A stretch of 64,000 nucleotides of DNA from Neptunomonas antarctica (GTDB taxonomy: Bacteria; Pseudomonadota; Gammaproteobacteria; Pseudomonadales; Balneatricaceae), in the NCBI RefSeq assembly GCF_001305295.1, contig NZ_LJSI01000045.1, forward strand, positions 1 to 64,000. The letters run 5' to 3'. Position 1 is the first letter of the stretch. Each line of letters begins with the position of its first letter. Of the stretch, positions 38,004 to 47,703 are shown one piece after another. Under the pieces are notes generated by a model. The model did not search any database. It saw only the letters and a list, made by a program, of their open reading frames with translations, and was not told where the DNA came from. A program made the translations under genes and the position numbers.

Positions 38004-41000
38004 ATGTTTAGCCACAAGCGTGTAATTACGGCTGTTTTTATAATGCATCTGGCTGTAGGCAATGTAGCGGCGGGTAATTTATCTTTATCAGATGCGCCGT
38101 TAAGTGTATCTACCAGCGCCGAACCTAATATTATGTTGCTGATAGATAATTCGGGCAGTATGGATACGATTATCGAGTCGGATTATTTTCTGGCAAATCC
38201 GCCCGCTGATAATCAAACAGAATGGCGCCCTCTGGAATATTATTCTTCTGGTGGCTATTATTATTATGGAAGTGTTTATTCAAACAATGAAGGTAATTTT
38301 TATCCTTTGCGTGGAGTGAGACATAACTGTAGCACAGGGTTTTTGAAGTTTTACACAGCTGATGCTAGTCAATCCAAATGTTTAAGGCTGCCTGATCCTG
38401 TCGGTGGTGAGAATACCCGTTATACCGGTGCTTATATTAATTACCTGTTAAACACGTACTCATCGGGCACTGATTTGCGAGGAGGAAGCACGATTCCTGA
38501 CGATTATCGAATGAATGTGGCGCGCAATGTGGCCTCCAATTTGATTCCTGATTTTGATAATGTCAGGTTTGGCTTATCTAGCTTCTATGGCCCTAGCAGT
38601 TACAGTTATGGACATGGGGCAACGATTAATCGGAACTGTGGTAGTAGTGTTGCTGATATTCAAACATCATTGAATGGATTGTCAGCATCAACGAATACGC
38701 CACTTGCTGAAGCCTTGTATGAGGTGACACGTTATTTTCGTGGATTAAGCAGCTATTACCATTCAAACACTACTTATACGAGCCCTATTCAATATCGCTG
38801 CCAAAAGAATTTCACGATAGCTATCACTGATGGTTTTCCAACCTATGATAGGAATTATCCGACTAACGATCCTGCGGATGTATTAAATACCGGCAAAAGC
38901 TTACCTGACTGGGATGGGGAGCACCCGAACACAAACAGTTCGCAGTATCCGTCCTTTCCTCAGTATTCGGATGGTTTTGATACTTCAGGTAACTCCGAAG
39001 GTGCAACGCTCTACTTAGATGATATTGCACTGTTTGCTAATGAAATTGATATGAAGACGTTTGACGTTAATGGTAACGATCTGGACGGTATTAGTTGGGA
39101 TGACACAACGGACAACGCTAAATTTGCACAGCAAAACATGCTCACTTATACCATTGGTTTTGCGACAGAAAATCAGATGCTTGAGGATGCTGCTGCCTAT
39201 GGTCAGGGCGGGTATGAGAATGCAAATAATGCAGACGAGCTAACCACCAAGTTAAAAGCTGCGATAAACGATATTCTGGCGCGTGCGGGAGCCGCTTCTT
39301 CTGCTGCTGCAAGTACCGGTAGTCTTCAGGTAGGTACGTTGATTTATCAGGCGAGTTTTAATAGCGGCGATTGGGTTGGTAGTTTAGTCACGTATGAATT
39401 TGATACCGATACTACGAGCGGTACTTATGGAGAGCTATTAACTGAATTAGACACCGATGTGGCAAGTGACACCTATGGAGAGCAGATGCCGGCAGAAGTA
39501 TGGGATGCTGCCGATCTTATACCCGCGTGGGATATTCGTAACATTATTACCAACATAGGCAGTACCGGAACGGGGTTTAATCGCGACTATTTTGATGGTG
39601 ATGCTGCTAACAGCGCGGCTACTAATGCTTCGATAGCAGGGTTGTTAGCAGATAACTTTGATGATGACCTTAACCTCGTCGATTATTTACGTGGGCGTGC
39701 CGTAACTGCTTATAGAGCCAGAACCTCCTTGCTCGGTGATATTGTTCATTCAAGTCCGATTTATGTAGGGGCGCCGAACAGAAACTATACAGACACTTTT
39801 GAATCAGGATCAGAAACTTATGCCCAATTTGCCGCCCGATTAAAAGACCGTACACCTGTTATTTATGTGGGTGCAAATGACGGCATGTTGCATGCGTTTG
39901 ATGCGGCTGATGGTGATGAATTGATGGCTTATATACCAGGAATTTTGTTACCAGATCTGAAGAATTTGTCTGTGATAAATTATAGTCATCAGTATTATGT
40001 TGATGGCACACCCACGATACAGGATGCGTTTATTGACACCGGTTCCAGTGCTGAGTGGCGAACTGTATTGGTTTCAGGGTTGAATAAGGGGGGGCAGAGT
40101 ATCTTTGCCTTGGATGTTACTGATCCTGAAGGAGTTAGTGATAATACCGTTAGTTTTAGTGAAGATAATGCAGACAATGTGTTTTTATGGGAGTTTACCG
40201 ACGCCGATGATGCTGAGCTCGGGTATTCATATAGCCAGCCCGTTATTGCAAAATTAAATGATAATAAATGGTATGCGATATTTGGCAGTGGCTACAACAA
40301 TACAGAAGCGGATGGTCATGCGAGCTTAACGGGTGATGCGTCTGTATTTATTGTGGATCTTGAAAATGGCTCTTTAGTGAAAAATATAACAACGGCCACG
40401 GGCATGGATGAAGACCCCACCAGCCAAAATCGCCCTAATGGTTTACCTAGAGTAACCTTGGTCGATACCAATAATGACTCTAAAACTGACTACCTTTATG
40501 CTGGCGACCTGTTTGGTAATCTTTGGAAATTTGATTTGTCAGGTTCAACTATCGCTTCTTGGGGGCTGGCCTATAAAGCTTATACAGCATGCTCCGATGA
40601 GCTTTGCACAGAGCACCAGCCTATCACGACAAAAGTTTCCGTGAATAAGCATTCAAGTGACGTGGGCATTATGGTGTATTTTGGAACAGGAAAATATATA
40701 GAAACTACTGATAATAATGGTGCGGCGGGTGGTGTACAAAGTATTTACGGTATCTGGGATAAAGGCTCTGTTGTCAGTAATGCCAGTGGTCGTTCCCAGT
40801 TACAGCAACAATCCATTATTTACGAAGATGGTGTTACCTTTACAGATACCAAAGGCACACTAGCAACGAATGATGATACGACGACGACCGAGACCATCCG
40901 CGTCATTTCAAATAATGCACTAAGTACAACAGACAAGGGCTGGTATATGGATTTGATTCCACCATCAGGTGTAGAGGCTGGAGAACGCCAAGTCACAGAA

Positions 41001-41375
41001 CTGTTGTTACGCAGAGATCGTCTGATATTTAGCTCAAGTATTCCTATCGATTCAGTTTGTAATCCATCTGGAGATAGTTGGTTATTTGATTTGAAAGCAG
41101 AAACGGGTAGCCGACTTTCTTACTCTGCCTTTGACCTTAATGAAGACGGCGCTTACGGCAAAGATGATATGGTGACTGTGACGATTGGTGGTGAGGAAGT
41201 TCTTGTTCCGATCACTGCTATAAAAACAGGGACTGGCGCTTCGAAAATAACGCCTTTGCTTGATGATGAAAATGGCTGTACCACTAAATATATTCAGGGG
41301 GGGAGTCAGAAAGTAATCAACAGTTTTTGTGGGCCAGGATACGGGCGTCAAAAATGGCAACAAATCTTTCGGTAA
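38004..41375 (+). CDS. pilY1: Type IV pilus tip adhesin PilY1
   Basis: A 1123-residue secreted protein. A signal peptide (about 1-24, ending AVGNVAAG) is followed by a von Willebrand A-like part with DNSGSM (48-53), a MIDAS-type motif, and a C-terminal PilY1 beta-propeller. A calcium-binding loop of the DxNxDxxxD type lies at 821-829 (DTNNDSKTD), as needed in P. aeruginosa PilY1 for control of pilus extension and retraction. The ATG at 38004 with GAGGTGG upstream is chosen over an earlier in-frame ATG since it gives a proper signal peptide. Some Tyr-rich loops in the N-terminal part are probably species-specific surface loops. Confidence 0.93.
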   Translation: MFSHKRVITAVFIMHLAVGNVAAGNLSLSDAPLSVSTSAEPNIMLLIDNSGSMDTIIESDYFLANPPADNQTEWRPLEYYSSGGYYYYGSVYSNNEGNFYPLRGVRHNCSTGFLKFYTADASQSKCLRLPDPVGGENTRYTGAYINYLLNTYSSGTDLRGGSTIPDDYRMNVARNVASNLIPDFDNVRFGLSSFYGPSSYSYGHGATINRNCGSSVADIQTSLNGLSASTNTPLAEALYEVTRYFRGLSSYYHSNTTYTSPIQYRCQKNFTIAITDGFPTYDRNYPTNDPADVLNTGKSLPDWDGEHPNTNSSQYPSFPQYSDGFDTSGNSEGATLYLDDIALFANEIDMKTFDVNGNDLDGISWDDTTDNAKFAQQNMLTYTIGFATENQMLEDAAAYGQGGYENANNADELTTKLKAAINDILARAGAASSAAASTGSLQVGTLIYQASFNSGDWVGSLVTYEFDTDTTSGTYGELLTELDTDVASDTYGEQMPAEVWDAADLIPAWDIRNIITNIGSTGTGFNRDYFDGDAANSAATNASIAGLLADNFDDDLNLVDYLRGRAVTAYRARTSLLGDIVHSSPIYVGAPNRNYTDTFESGSETYAQFAARLKDRTPVIYVGANDGMLHAFDAADGDELMAYIPGILLPDLKNLSVINYSHQYYVDGTPTIQDAFIDTGSSAEWRTVLVSGLNKGGQSIFALDVTDPEGVSDNTVSFSEDNADNVFLWEFTDADDAELGYSYSQPVIAKLNDNKWYAIFGSGYNNTEADGHASLTGDASVFIVDLENGSLVKNITTATGMDEDPTSQNRPNGLPRVTLVDTNNDSKTDYLYAGDLFGNLWKFDLSGSTIASWGLAYKAYTACSDELCTEHQPITTKVSVNKHSSDVGIMVYFGTGKYIETTDNNGAAGGVQSIYGIWDKGSVVSNASGRSQLQQQSIIYEDGVTFTDTKGTLATNDDTTTTETIRVISNNALSTTDKGWYMDLIPPSGVEAGERQVTELLLRRDRLIFSSSIPIDSVCNPSGDSWLFDLKAETGSRLSYSAFDLNEDGAYGKDDMVTVTIGGEEVLVPITAIKTGTGASKITPLLDDENGCTTKYIQGGSQKVINSFCGPGYGRQKWQQIFR

Positions 41376-41388
41376 TGAGGAATAGACA

Positions 41389-41718
41389 ATGATCAGAATA
41401 GTTATGTTGTCTTTGGTTCTGATGCTAACTTTTCCTGCTTCAGGATGGGCAGAAGGTTCTTCCGGTAATACAATCAGAAGTTCAATATCAATCTTGCTTT
41501 CGGGTGAAATTGAAGCGATTGATAGGAAAAAAAAGACAAAAATCACTGTTAATGGCGTTATGTATGTGGTGTCGAGAAGCATTAAAGTGAGGGTGATGGA
41601 TAGTTGGGAGCGTGTCAGTGATCTCTCCGTAGGTGATAATATTCGTTTTATGACAAAAGAGCCAAAGCGGTCAGATCAGTTGCCGGAAATGATTTCAATA
41701 ACATTACAATTAAACTGA
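41389..41718 (+). CDS. Small secreted protein in the PilY2 position
   Basis: A 109-residue protein with a clear signal peptide (about 1-21, cleavage after SGWA). The mature part is a small basic domain (GEIEAIDRKKKTKITVNG, then VRVMDSWERVSDLSVGDNI) that looks like a short beta-barrel or OB-like fold. It sits between pilY1 and pilE exactly where P. aeruginosa has pilY2, and is of similar size. Assignment to PilY2 rests on position, size and the secretion signal, not on a confirmed match. Confidence 0.65.
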   Translation: MIRIVMLSLVLMLTFPASGWAEGSSGNTIRSSISILLSGEIEAIDRKKKTKITVNGVMYVVSRSIKVRVMDSWERVSDLSVGDNIRFMTKEPKRSDQLPEMISITLQLN

Positions 41719-41727
41719 TAATTTAAT

Positions 41728-42135
41728 ATGAAAAAACAACAAGGTTTTTCGTTAATAGAGTTGATGATAGTAGTCGCTATCGTGGCTATTTTAGCCTCAA
41801 TAGCTTATCCCAGCTACCAGCAGTATGTGCTTAAATCATGGCGTAACACGGCAGCAGGTTGCTTATTGGATCTGGCCCAGGGGATGGAGAGACGTTACAC
41901 CAGTAATATGAGTTATGTGGGGGTCGCTATACCTGCAGCTAGTTGCACTGCTGAGAACGGGATAGCCGCACGATACACATTTTCTTTTCCTGCAGACCCT
42001 ACGGCCCAAGCGTTTACTTTGCAGGCTGCTCCGCAGGGTGCTCAAGCAAGTGATGTCCAATGTGGAACTTTAAGTATTACTCACGTAGGTGTGCGTGCTG
42101 CAAGCGGACCGGGAAGTGCTCAGGAGTGCTGGTAG
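41728..42135 (+). CDS. pilE: Type IV minor pilin PilE
   Basis: A 135-residue prepilin, leader MKKQQG/FSLIELMIVVAIVAILASIA with Glu at +5. YPSYQQYVLKSWRNTAAGCLL is the PilE signature, and two pairs of cysteines follow. Probably the core-complex minor pilin, not the major pilin. Nine bases after the PilY2-like gene. Confidence 0.9.
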   Translation: MKKQQGFSLIELMIVVAIVAILASIAYPSYQQYVLKSWRNTAAGCLLDLAQGMERRYTSNMSYVGVAIPAASCTAENGIAARYTFSFPADPTAQAFTLQAAPQGAQASDVQCGTLSITHVGVRAASGPGSAQECW

Positions 42136-42140
42136 ATAAT

Positions 42141-42164
42141 TGAATTCACGGTTGAATTCGCGGT
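42141..42164 (+). repeat. Tandem 12-base repeat between pilE and the FimT-like gene
   Basis: TGAATTCACGGT is followed directly by TGAATTCGCGGT, differing at one base. Two copies only; function unknown. Confidence 0.7.
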
Positions 42165-42204
42165 TAGGTTTTTAAAGTGTCAGGAAGACAGTTTGGAGTA
42201 ATAT

Positions 42205-42765
42205 ATGAACATGGATGTTCGTTATGCTCGTTTTTATCGAGCAGAGTATAAACAAAGTGGTTTTACATTAATCGAACTCATGATCTCAATAGCCTTGCTG
42301 GTTATTTTAATAACAGTAGCTATCCCTTCCTTCGTCAGTTTATTGGCGCGTACACAAGTCGTTTCATCAGCGCAAACATTACGCAGTGCTTTATCTATCG
42401 CTCGGTCAGAATCTATAAAGAGAGATTGGCAGGTGCGTGTATGTAACCTTGAGAGTATTAACTCCATCGCGTGTAATGGCACAAGCCAGGTGGGTACGAA
42501 AATCTGGTCCAGTGGACTCTTAGTATTCCATGACGTTAATGATGACAGGGTGTTTACTGAGGGTGTAGATGAAACGGTCCGGGTTTACTCTTTCCCAGCT
42601 GGAATTAGTGCAACATGGAACAGAGGAGATGGACTCAATTATTTGCCATCAGGTCGTTTGGACTGGGGATCTAATGGTACCTTTGAAATGAACTTGGATA
42701 ATTCAGATTACTCAATTCATTTGGTATTGAATTCAACAGGAAGAGTTCGTTCATTTGAACCCTGA
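42205..42765 (+). CDS. GspH/FimT-family minor prepilin (FimT-like)
   Basis: A 186-residue prepilin with an 19-residue leader (cleavage YKQSG/FTLIELMISIALLVILITV, Glu at +5). ARTQVVSSAQTLRSALSIAR is typical of the family. It is a second GspH/FimT-type gene at the other end of the cluster from the FimU-like gene, where P. aeruginosa keeps fimT and fimU next to each other. A 69-base gap with a tandem repeat separates it from pilE. Confidence 0.87.
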   Translation: MNMDVRYARFYRAEYKQSGFTLIELMISIALLVILITVAIPSFVSLLARTQVVSSAQTLRSALSIARSESIKRDWQVRVCNLESINSIACNGTSQVGTKIWSSGLLVFHDVNDDRVFTEGVDETVRVYSFPAGISATWNRGDGLNYLPSGRLDWGSNGTFEMNLDNSDYSIHLVLNSTGRVRSFEP

Positions 42766-42814
42766 AATACACTAGACTGCTTTATTTATTCTGAAAGTCA
42801 GGAACGGTCTGGTC

Positions 42815-43906
42815 ATGAGTGACTTTGTAATAGTGGGTGCAGGCGTTATAGGTATGATGCTAGCGCGGGAGTTAATGCAAGCGGGTGCTACTGTGTCGCT
42901 GGTGGATCGCTCTGGATGTGCACAGGAGTCGACATGGGCCGGCGGTGGAATTGTGTCACCGTTGTATCCATGGCGTTATGCGGATGCGGTAACTCAGCTG
43001 GCAACCTGGTCACAAAGTAGTTATTTGCATCTGTCACAGGATCTGCTCGAAGAAACCGGCTGCGACTCTGAGCTTCGCCAGAAAGGCATGTATATGGTGG
43101 ATGTTGAGGATGAGACAGATGCGTTGAACTGGGCGGCGGCGTTTAACCGTCCGATGAGTAAAGTTGATGCGGCTCATCTTTATACGCGGGAAGCTAATTT
43201 CTGTAGCGGTTATGGAGGTGCATTGTGGATGCCGGAAGTCTCTAGTATTCGCAATCCGCGTTTAGGTAAGGCATTGAGAGCGAGTTTGGATAAATCGCCT
43301 AATGTAGTCTTATATGAACACCATGAAGTGCAACGGTTATTGCTGGATAACGATAAGGTTCATGGCGTCCGAACGGCTCAGGGTGATATTACCGGCGGGA
43401 AAACCATTATTACTGCGGGCGCCTGGAGTGGCGAATTATTAAAGCCGTTGAATATTAATCTGCCGATTGAACCTGTTAAAGGTCAAATGATGATTTTTAA
43501 AACCCCGATAGGTACAGTTAACCGCGTTATTCTAATGGCCGGTCGCTACGTTATTCCGCGTAATGATGGCCGGGTTCTGGTGGGTTCCACACTTGAACGA
43601 GAGGGATTTGATAAAAATACCACACAAGATGCTTATCAATCTTTACACCAAACAGCTCTGCAGATCATTCCGGCGCTAGCAGGTTGTGAGGTTGAACATC
43701 ATTGGGCGGGGTTGCGACCAGGTTCGCCGGAAGGAGTACCGTTTATCGGTGATGTCCCCGGTGTTGATGGTTTGGCTGTCAATGCGGGGCAATATCGTAA
43801 TGGGTTGGTTTTGGCTCCCGCTTCGACACGACTGCATGCCGATATGTTATTAGGACGCCAGCCTGTTGTTGATCCACTTGCCTATCAGTTGGAAGGGCGT
43901 ATCTGA
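42815..43906 (+). CDS. thiO: Glycine oxidase ThiO-like FAD-dependent oxidoreductase
   Basis: A 363-residue DAO-family enzyme with the FAD-binding IVGAGVIG (6-13) and AGAWSGELL, HWAGLRPGSPEGVP near the end. ThiO oxidises glycine to iminoglycine for thiazole synthesis. A thiO-like gene also flanks the fimT/fimU end of the pilin cluster in P. aeruginosa, so the association is old. No other thi genes are in the window. D-amino acid dehydrogenase is a less likely alternative. Confidence 0.87.
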   Translation: MSDFVIVGAGVIGMMLARELMQAGATVSLVDRSGCAQESTWAGGGIVSPLYPWRYADAVTQLATWSQSSYLHLSQDLLEETGCDSELRQKGMYMVDVEDETDALNWAAAFNRPMSKVDAAHLYTREANFCSGYGGALWMPEVSSIRNPRLGKALRASLDKSPNVVLYEHHEVQRLLLDNDKVHGVRTAQGDITGGKTIITAGAWSGELLKPLNINLPIEPVKGQMMIFKTPIGTVNRVILMAGRYVIPRNDGRVLVGSTLEREGFDKNTTQDAYQSLHQTALQIIPALAGCEVEHHWAGLRPGSPEGVPFIGDVPGVDGLAVNAGQYRNGLVLAPASTRLHADMLLGRQPVVDPLAYQLEGRI

Positions 43907-43951
43907 CTCTTCTTTCTGTGCGTGTGAAAATTTTCTATTTAACGGTGTTCG

Positions 43952-44785
43952 TTAATCATAGATAGTCGGAATAGCCTGGCGTTTATGCTGGGTTTTCAGA
44001 TAGATGCTAATCAGCTTTTCCTGAATTTCAGCCTCTACGTTTTTACCTTCCAGAAAGTCATCAATGTTTTCGTAGGTGAGTCCTAACGCCTGTTCATCGG
44101 CTTTTTGCGGCGCAAGGCATTCCAGATCCGCCGTGGGTGTTTTATGCACCAGGCTTTCTGGCGCACCGAGTTCCAATGCAAGCTGACGCACCTGTCGTTT
44201 ACTCAGACCAAATAGCGGCGCCAGGTCACATGCACCGTCGCCCCACTTAGTATAAAAGCCGGTGATGTTTTCAGCAGAGTGATCTGTACCCAAAACCAAA
44301 GCACCTACTATGCCCGCAATTTCATACTGAGCTATCATTCGCGCGCGGGCTTTTACATTACCTTTAGCAAAATCGATAGCCGCTTCGCTTACATTCAGGC
44401 GCTGGCTTTGGTTTAGCGTTTGCGTGACTTCCTGATGTATAGCATCCGCACCGGGCTTCACATTAACAGTGAGGTTTTCGGTCGGCAGGATAAACGCAAG
44501 TGCCTGTTGTGCATCGTCCTCATCATGCTGTATGCCATAGGGTAGGCGTACAGCGATGAAAGCATAATCAGTTGATTGAGTTTCTGTATTGAGTTCATCA
44601 ACGGCTAGCTGTGCCAGCCTGCCGCAGGTCGATGAATCAACACCGCCGCTGATGCCCAAAACCAGATTTTTGAGACCTGAGTTACGTAAACGCTGTTTGA
44701 TGAAGCTGATACGGCGTGCTATTTCAAGGGCAGGTTCTATTACCGCGAGAACCCGCATTTCTTTAATAATGTCGGCAGCATTCAT
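43952..44785 (-). CDS. nadE: NH3-dependent NAD+ synthetase
   Basis: A 277-residue NadE that makes NAD from deamido-NAD, ATP and ammonia. The ATP pyrophosphatase P-loop is SGGVDSS (46-52); [19 protein letters not shown] and [13 protein letters not shown] are typical of the single-domain, ammonia-using form; no glutaminase domain is present. Convergent with thiO; bamD lies upstream on the same strand. Confidence 0.96.
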   Translation of the reverse strand: MNAADIIKEMRVLAVIEPALEIARRISFIKQRLRNSGLKNLVLGISGGVDSSTCGRLAQLAVDELNTETQSTDYAFIAVRLPYGIQHDEDDAQQALAFILPTENLTVNVKPGADAIHQEVTQTLNQSQRLNVSEAAIDFAKGNVKARARMIAQYEIAGIVGALVLGTDHSAENITGFYTKWGDGACDLAPLFGLSKRQVRQLALELGAPESLVHKTPTADLECLAPQKADEQALGLTYENIDDFLEGKNVEAEIQEKLISIYLKTQHKRQAIPTIYD

Positions 44786-44821
44786 TGCGTTTACGTTTCC
44801 TTGCTTCAGGATTAAAAAAAT

Positions 44822-45751
44822 TTACTCAAATACACCAAAGGTCACTCGATCGAACCAGGATCTTTCTGTCGTTTCGGTTTTACCTTGTTCGTCAGAAATT
44901 GGCTTGTTGGTTTGTGGTCGAGAAGGAGGAATGGGTTCCTCGCTGCTGCCCAATAAACCAAATGTGGCTGTTTCCAGTAGCGTTTTGTTTTGCTTGCGAT
45001 AGGTTGTCAGATTGTAGTCAGGATAATTCGTCAGTAATACTTCACTGGCGCTATTTGCCAGATCAGTCATGCCCAGCTCGGTATAAGCCTGATACATAAC
45101 AGCCAAAGCATCAGATACCGAAGGCGTATTTTTTAAGTTCTCGACAACATAACGGCCGCGGTTGGCTGCGGCAACAAATGCACCTCGCTTCATATAAAAA
45201 TCAGCTACATGGATTTCGTACCTTGCCAGGCGGTTTTTCAGGAAAACCATACGCTTGTTAGCATCCGGTGCATACTTGCTGTCAGGGTAACGACTCAGCA
45301 GCGTTGAAAAACTCTCGAAAGAGGATAGCGCCGCGCCAGGGTCGCGTTGACTGACATCAATAGGTAGATAGCGCTCAAAGAAGGTCCTGTCCTGCTCAAA
45401 TGCAGTCAGCCCTTTCAGGTAGTACGCGTAATCGATATTTTCGTGTGAGGGATGCAAACGAATAAAACGATCAGCGGCAGCACTGGCGGCTTCCGGCTCA
45501 TAATTTTTATGGTATGCATAGATCAGTTCCAGCTGGGCCTGCTCTGAATAGCGACCGAACGGATAGCGAGCTTCAAGAAGCTGTAGCTTTTCAACCGCCT
45601 GTTGATAATCCGCGAGTTCCAGCGCAGCTATCGATTCTTCATAAAGTTGTTGTTCCGGAATATCCGGTATCTCTTTATCACCACCAAACCATGAACAGGC
45701 GGATGCCAGAACGCAAATAGTGACGATGCCAACGATTTTTACCAAGCGCAT
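44822..45751 (-). CDS. bamD: Outer membrane protein assembly factor BamD
   Basis: A 309-residue lipoprotein of the BAM complex. The signal peptide ends VLASAC, with the lipidated cysteine at about residue 17; TPR repeats follow ([20 protein letters not shown] and [20 protein letters not shown]). The C-terminal tail of about 50 residues beyond the last TPR exceeds E. coli BamD (245), as is common in Pseudomonas-type homologues. The ATG at 45751 ([10 protein letters not shown]) is chosen as it starts the signal peptide. Divergent from rluD. Confidence 0.93.
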   Translation of the reverse strand: MRLVKIVGIVTICVLASACSWFGGDKEIPDIPEQQLYEESIAALELADYQQAVEKLQLLEARYPFGRYSEQAQLELIYAYHKNYEPEAASAAADRFIRLHPSHENIDYAYYLKGLTAFEQDRTFFERYLPIDVSQRDPGAALSSFESFSTLLSRYPDSKYAPDANKRMVFLKNRLARYEIHVADFYMKRGAFVAAANRGRYVVENLKNTPSVSDALAVMYQAYTELGMTDLANSASEVLLTNYPDYNLTTYRKQNKTLLETATFGLLGSSEEPIPPSRPQTNKPISDEQGKTETTERSWFDRVTFGVFE

Positions 45752-45772
45752 GTAATAAATCCTGATATTCCA

Positions 45773-45813
45773 AGTATCCGATTCTCGGCGTGACTCGCCG
45801 TATCGGGTATACT
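45773..45813. promoter_or_regulatory. Large palindrome with -10 box between bamD and rluD
   Basis: CGGCG-TGACT-CGCCG (45786-45800) is nested in outer arms AGTATCCGAT (45773-45782) and ATCGGGTATACT (45802-45813, imperfect). TATACT at 45808-45813 could be the -10 for rluD. The palindrome lies in the divergent promoter region and could be an operator or a cruciform/leader hairpin. Confidence 0.45.
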
Positions 45814-45895
45814 GAGCCAAAATGCTTAATTAAGGGTCTATTTAACCATAACCTGAAGCTAAGCAAAATCATCAGCGCTAAAGATCGGGATATTG

Positions 45896-46870
45896 ATGTC
45901 AGAAAAGATTGAATTAGAAGTAGTAGTTCCCGGTGAATTAACCGGAAAACGTCTGGATCAGGTCATTGCACAGCTGTTTTCGGAATTTTCGCGCACACGT
46001 CTGCAATCCTGGATTAAAGATGGATTTGTAACGGTGGACGGAAAACAGGTCAGACCTCGGGAAAAACTTTACGGTGGCGAGCGTATTCGGGTTAATGCCA
46101 CTGTTGAGCCGATGGAAGCTCATGCTGGCGAAGATATTCCGTTAGACATTGTGTATGAAGATGATCAGATCATTATTGTTAACAAGCCGGCCGGGTTGGT
46201 GGTGCATCCTGCTATAGGGCATCGTACCGGAACCTTGTTAAATGCTTTATTGCATCACTTTCCTGATATCGCTTTGGTGCCGCGTGCCGGTATCGTGCAT
46301 CGTCTGGATATGGATACCACCGGTTTGATGGTGGTGGCCAAAACTATTCAGGCGCAGACTGAGCTGGTGTGCCAGTTGCAGGATCGTTCTATGGGGCGTG
46401 AATACGAAGCGATAGCCCAAGGCGTAATGACGGGCGGTGGCTGTGTTGATGAACCTATTGGCCGGCATCCGAAGAACCGTCTTAAGATGGGTGTCGTCAA
46501 AAGTGGTAAAGACGCGGTCACACATTACCGGGTGCTGCATAAATTGCGTTTGCATACACATGTGCGTTTGAAACTGGAAACCGGGCGTACCCATCAGATT
46601 CGTGTGCATATGGCTCACATTAATTACCCCTTAGCGGGTGATCAGTTATACGGGGGCCGTTTCCGTATGATGAAAGGAGCCAGTGAAGAGATGCAGGAAA
46701 CACTGCAGGGTTTCAAACGTCAGGCATTGCATGCAAAAAAACTAGAACTGTGGCACCCCGCTACACGCGAGATGATGTGCTGGGAAGTTGACTTACCGGA
46801 AGACTTTCAGCAGTTGTTAGCTGCTTTACAGCAAGATAGTAAAGACTATGTGGACGATGACGACTATTAA
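45896..46870 (+). CDS. rluD: 23S rRNA pseudouridine synthase RluD
   Basis: A 324-residue enzyme that in E. coli makes pseudouridines 1911, 1915 and 1917 in helix 69. An S4-like domain (about 18-70) precedes the catalytic domain with HRLDMDTTGL; the catalytic aspartate is D138. RTHQIRVHMAHINYPLAGD follows as in RluA-family enzymes. bamD-rluD-pgeF-clpB is a familiar neighbourhood; here clpB lies further on. Confidence 0.93.
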   Translation: MSEKIELEVVVPGELTGKRLDQVIAQLFSEFSRTRLQSWIKDGFVTVDGKQVRPREKLYGGERIRVNATVEPMEAHAGEDIPLDIVYEDDQIIIVNKPAGLVVHPAIGHRTGTLLNALLHHFPDIALVPRAGIVHRLDMDTTGLMVVAKTIQAQTELVCQLQDRSMGREYEAIAQGVMTGGGCVDEPIGRHPKNRLKMGVVKSGKDAVTHYRVLHKLRLHTHVRLKLETGRTHQIRVHMAHINYPLAGDQLYGGRFRMMKGASEEMQETLQGFKRQALHAKKLELWHPATREMMCWEVDLPEDFQQLLAALQQDSKDYVDDDDY

Positions 46871-46923
46871 TATGCAGCTTTTAAGATGACAAGTAATATG
46901 ATGCCTCAGCTATTTATCCATAA

Positions 46924-47703
46924 ATGCATCCACTCATGCAGCTGATTCGGCCCGTCTGGGCCGCGCCTGAGCAGATTCAGGTAGTCTCTACTACGCGGAT
47001 AGGCGGTGTGAGTCAGGCTCCTTATTATTCCCTGAACATGGGTGATCATGTTGGAGATAGGCCTGCAGCTGTGGCAAAAAATCGGGCGCGGTTGTTAAGT
47101 TCGCTTGCCCTGCCTGATGCGCAATGGCTAACACAGGTTCACGGAACAGCGTGTGTTGAAGCGCAAAGAGATGGTGTGATTCGAGAAGCGGATGCCTGCT
47201 GGACTAGTGAAACTGATCTTGCCTGTGTGATCATGACGGCTGATTGTTTGCCTGCCGTTTTCACTGATGGTGAACGGGTCGCGGCGGCTCATGCTGGCTG
47301 GAGAGGACTTGTCGATGGCGTATTGGAAGCAACGTTAGCGCAGTTTGCGGGTGCGGATATGCATGTCTGGTTAGGCCCAGCTATCGGTCCTTCTGTATTT
47401 GAAGTCGGTGAGGAAGTACGGCAGCAGTTTTGTGATCATCTGGCGCAATCTGATGACTTTTTTTTACCTTCGGTGAATCAGGGTAAGTGGCTGGCTGATC
47501 TTTATGGCTTGGCAAGGTTGCGCTTGAGTGTGGCTGGAATTGATCGGGTATCGGGCGGTGATTATTGCACTTATTCCGATAAAATACGTTCAGATACAGC
47601 GGGCTTAAATAAAAACCATCTGGATTCAGCGCGTTTTTTCTCATACCGGCGCGAGCAACAGACCGGACGTATGGCGACATTAATCTGGAAAACAGCACGG
47701 TAA
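46924..47703 (+). CDS. pgeF: Multicopper polyphenol oxidase/laccase-domain protein (PgeF/YfiH)
   Basis: A 259-residue protein of the YfiH family, linked to purine nucleoside handling and peptidoglycan editing in E. coli. Metal and active-site landmarks are LTQVHGTACVE, MTADCLPAVF, AAHAGWRGLVDGV, and FFSYRREQQTGRMA. Between CTYSD and FFSYRR there are about 15 extra residues compared with the usual short link, also containing charged and Asn-rich sequence. It follows rluD after 53 bases. Confidence 0.9.
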   Translation: MHPLMQLIRPVWAAPEQIQVVSTTRIGGVSQAPYYSLNMGDHVGDRPAAVAKNRARLLSSLALPDAQWLTQVHGTACVEAQRDGVIREADACWTSETDLACVIMTADCLPAVFTDGERVAAAHAGWRGLVDGVLEATLAQFAGADMHVWLGPAIGPSVFEVGEEVRQQFCDHLAQSDDFFLPSVNQGKWLADLYGLARLRLSVAGIDRVSGGDYCTYSDKIRSDTAGLNKNHLDSARFFSYRREQQTGRMATLIWKTAR

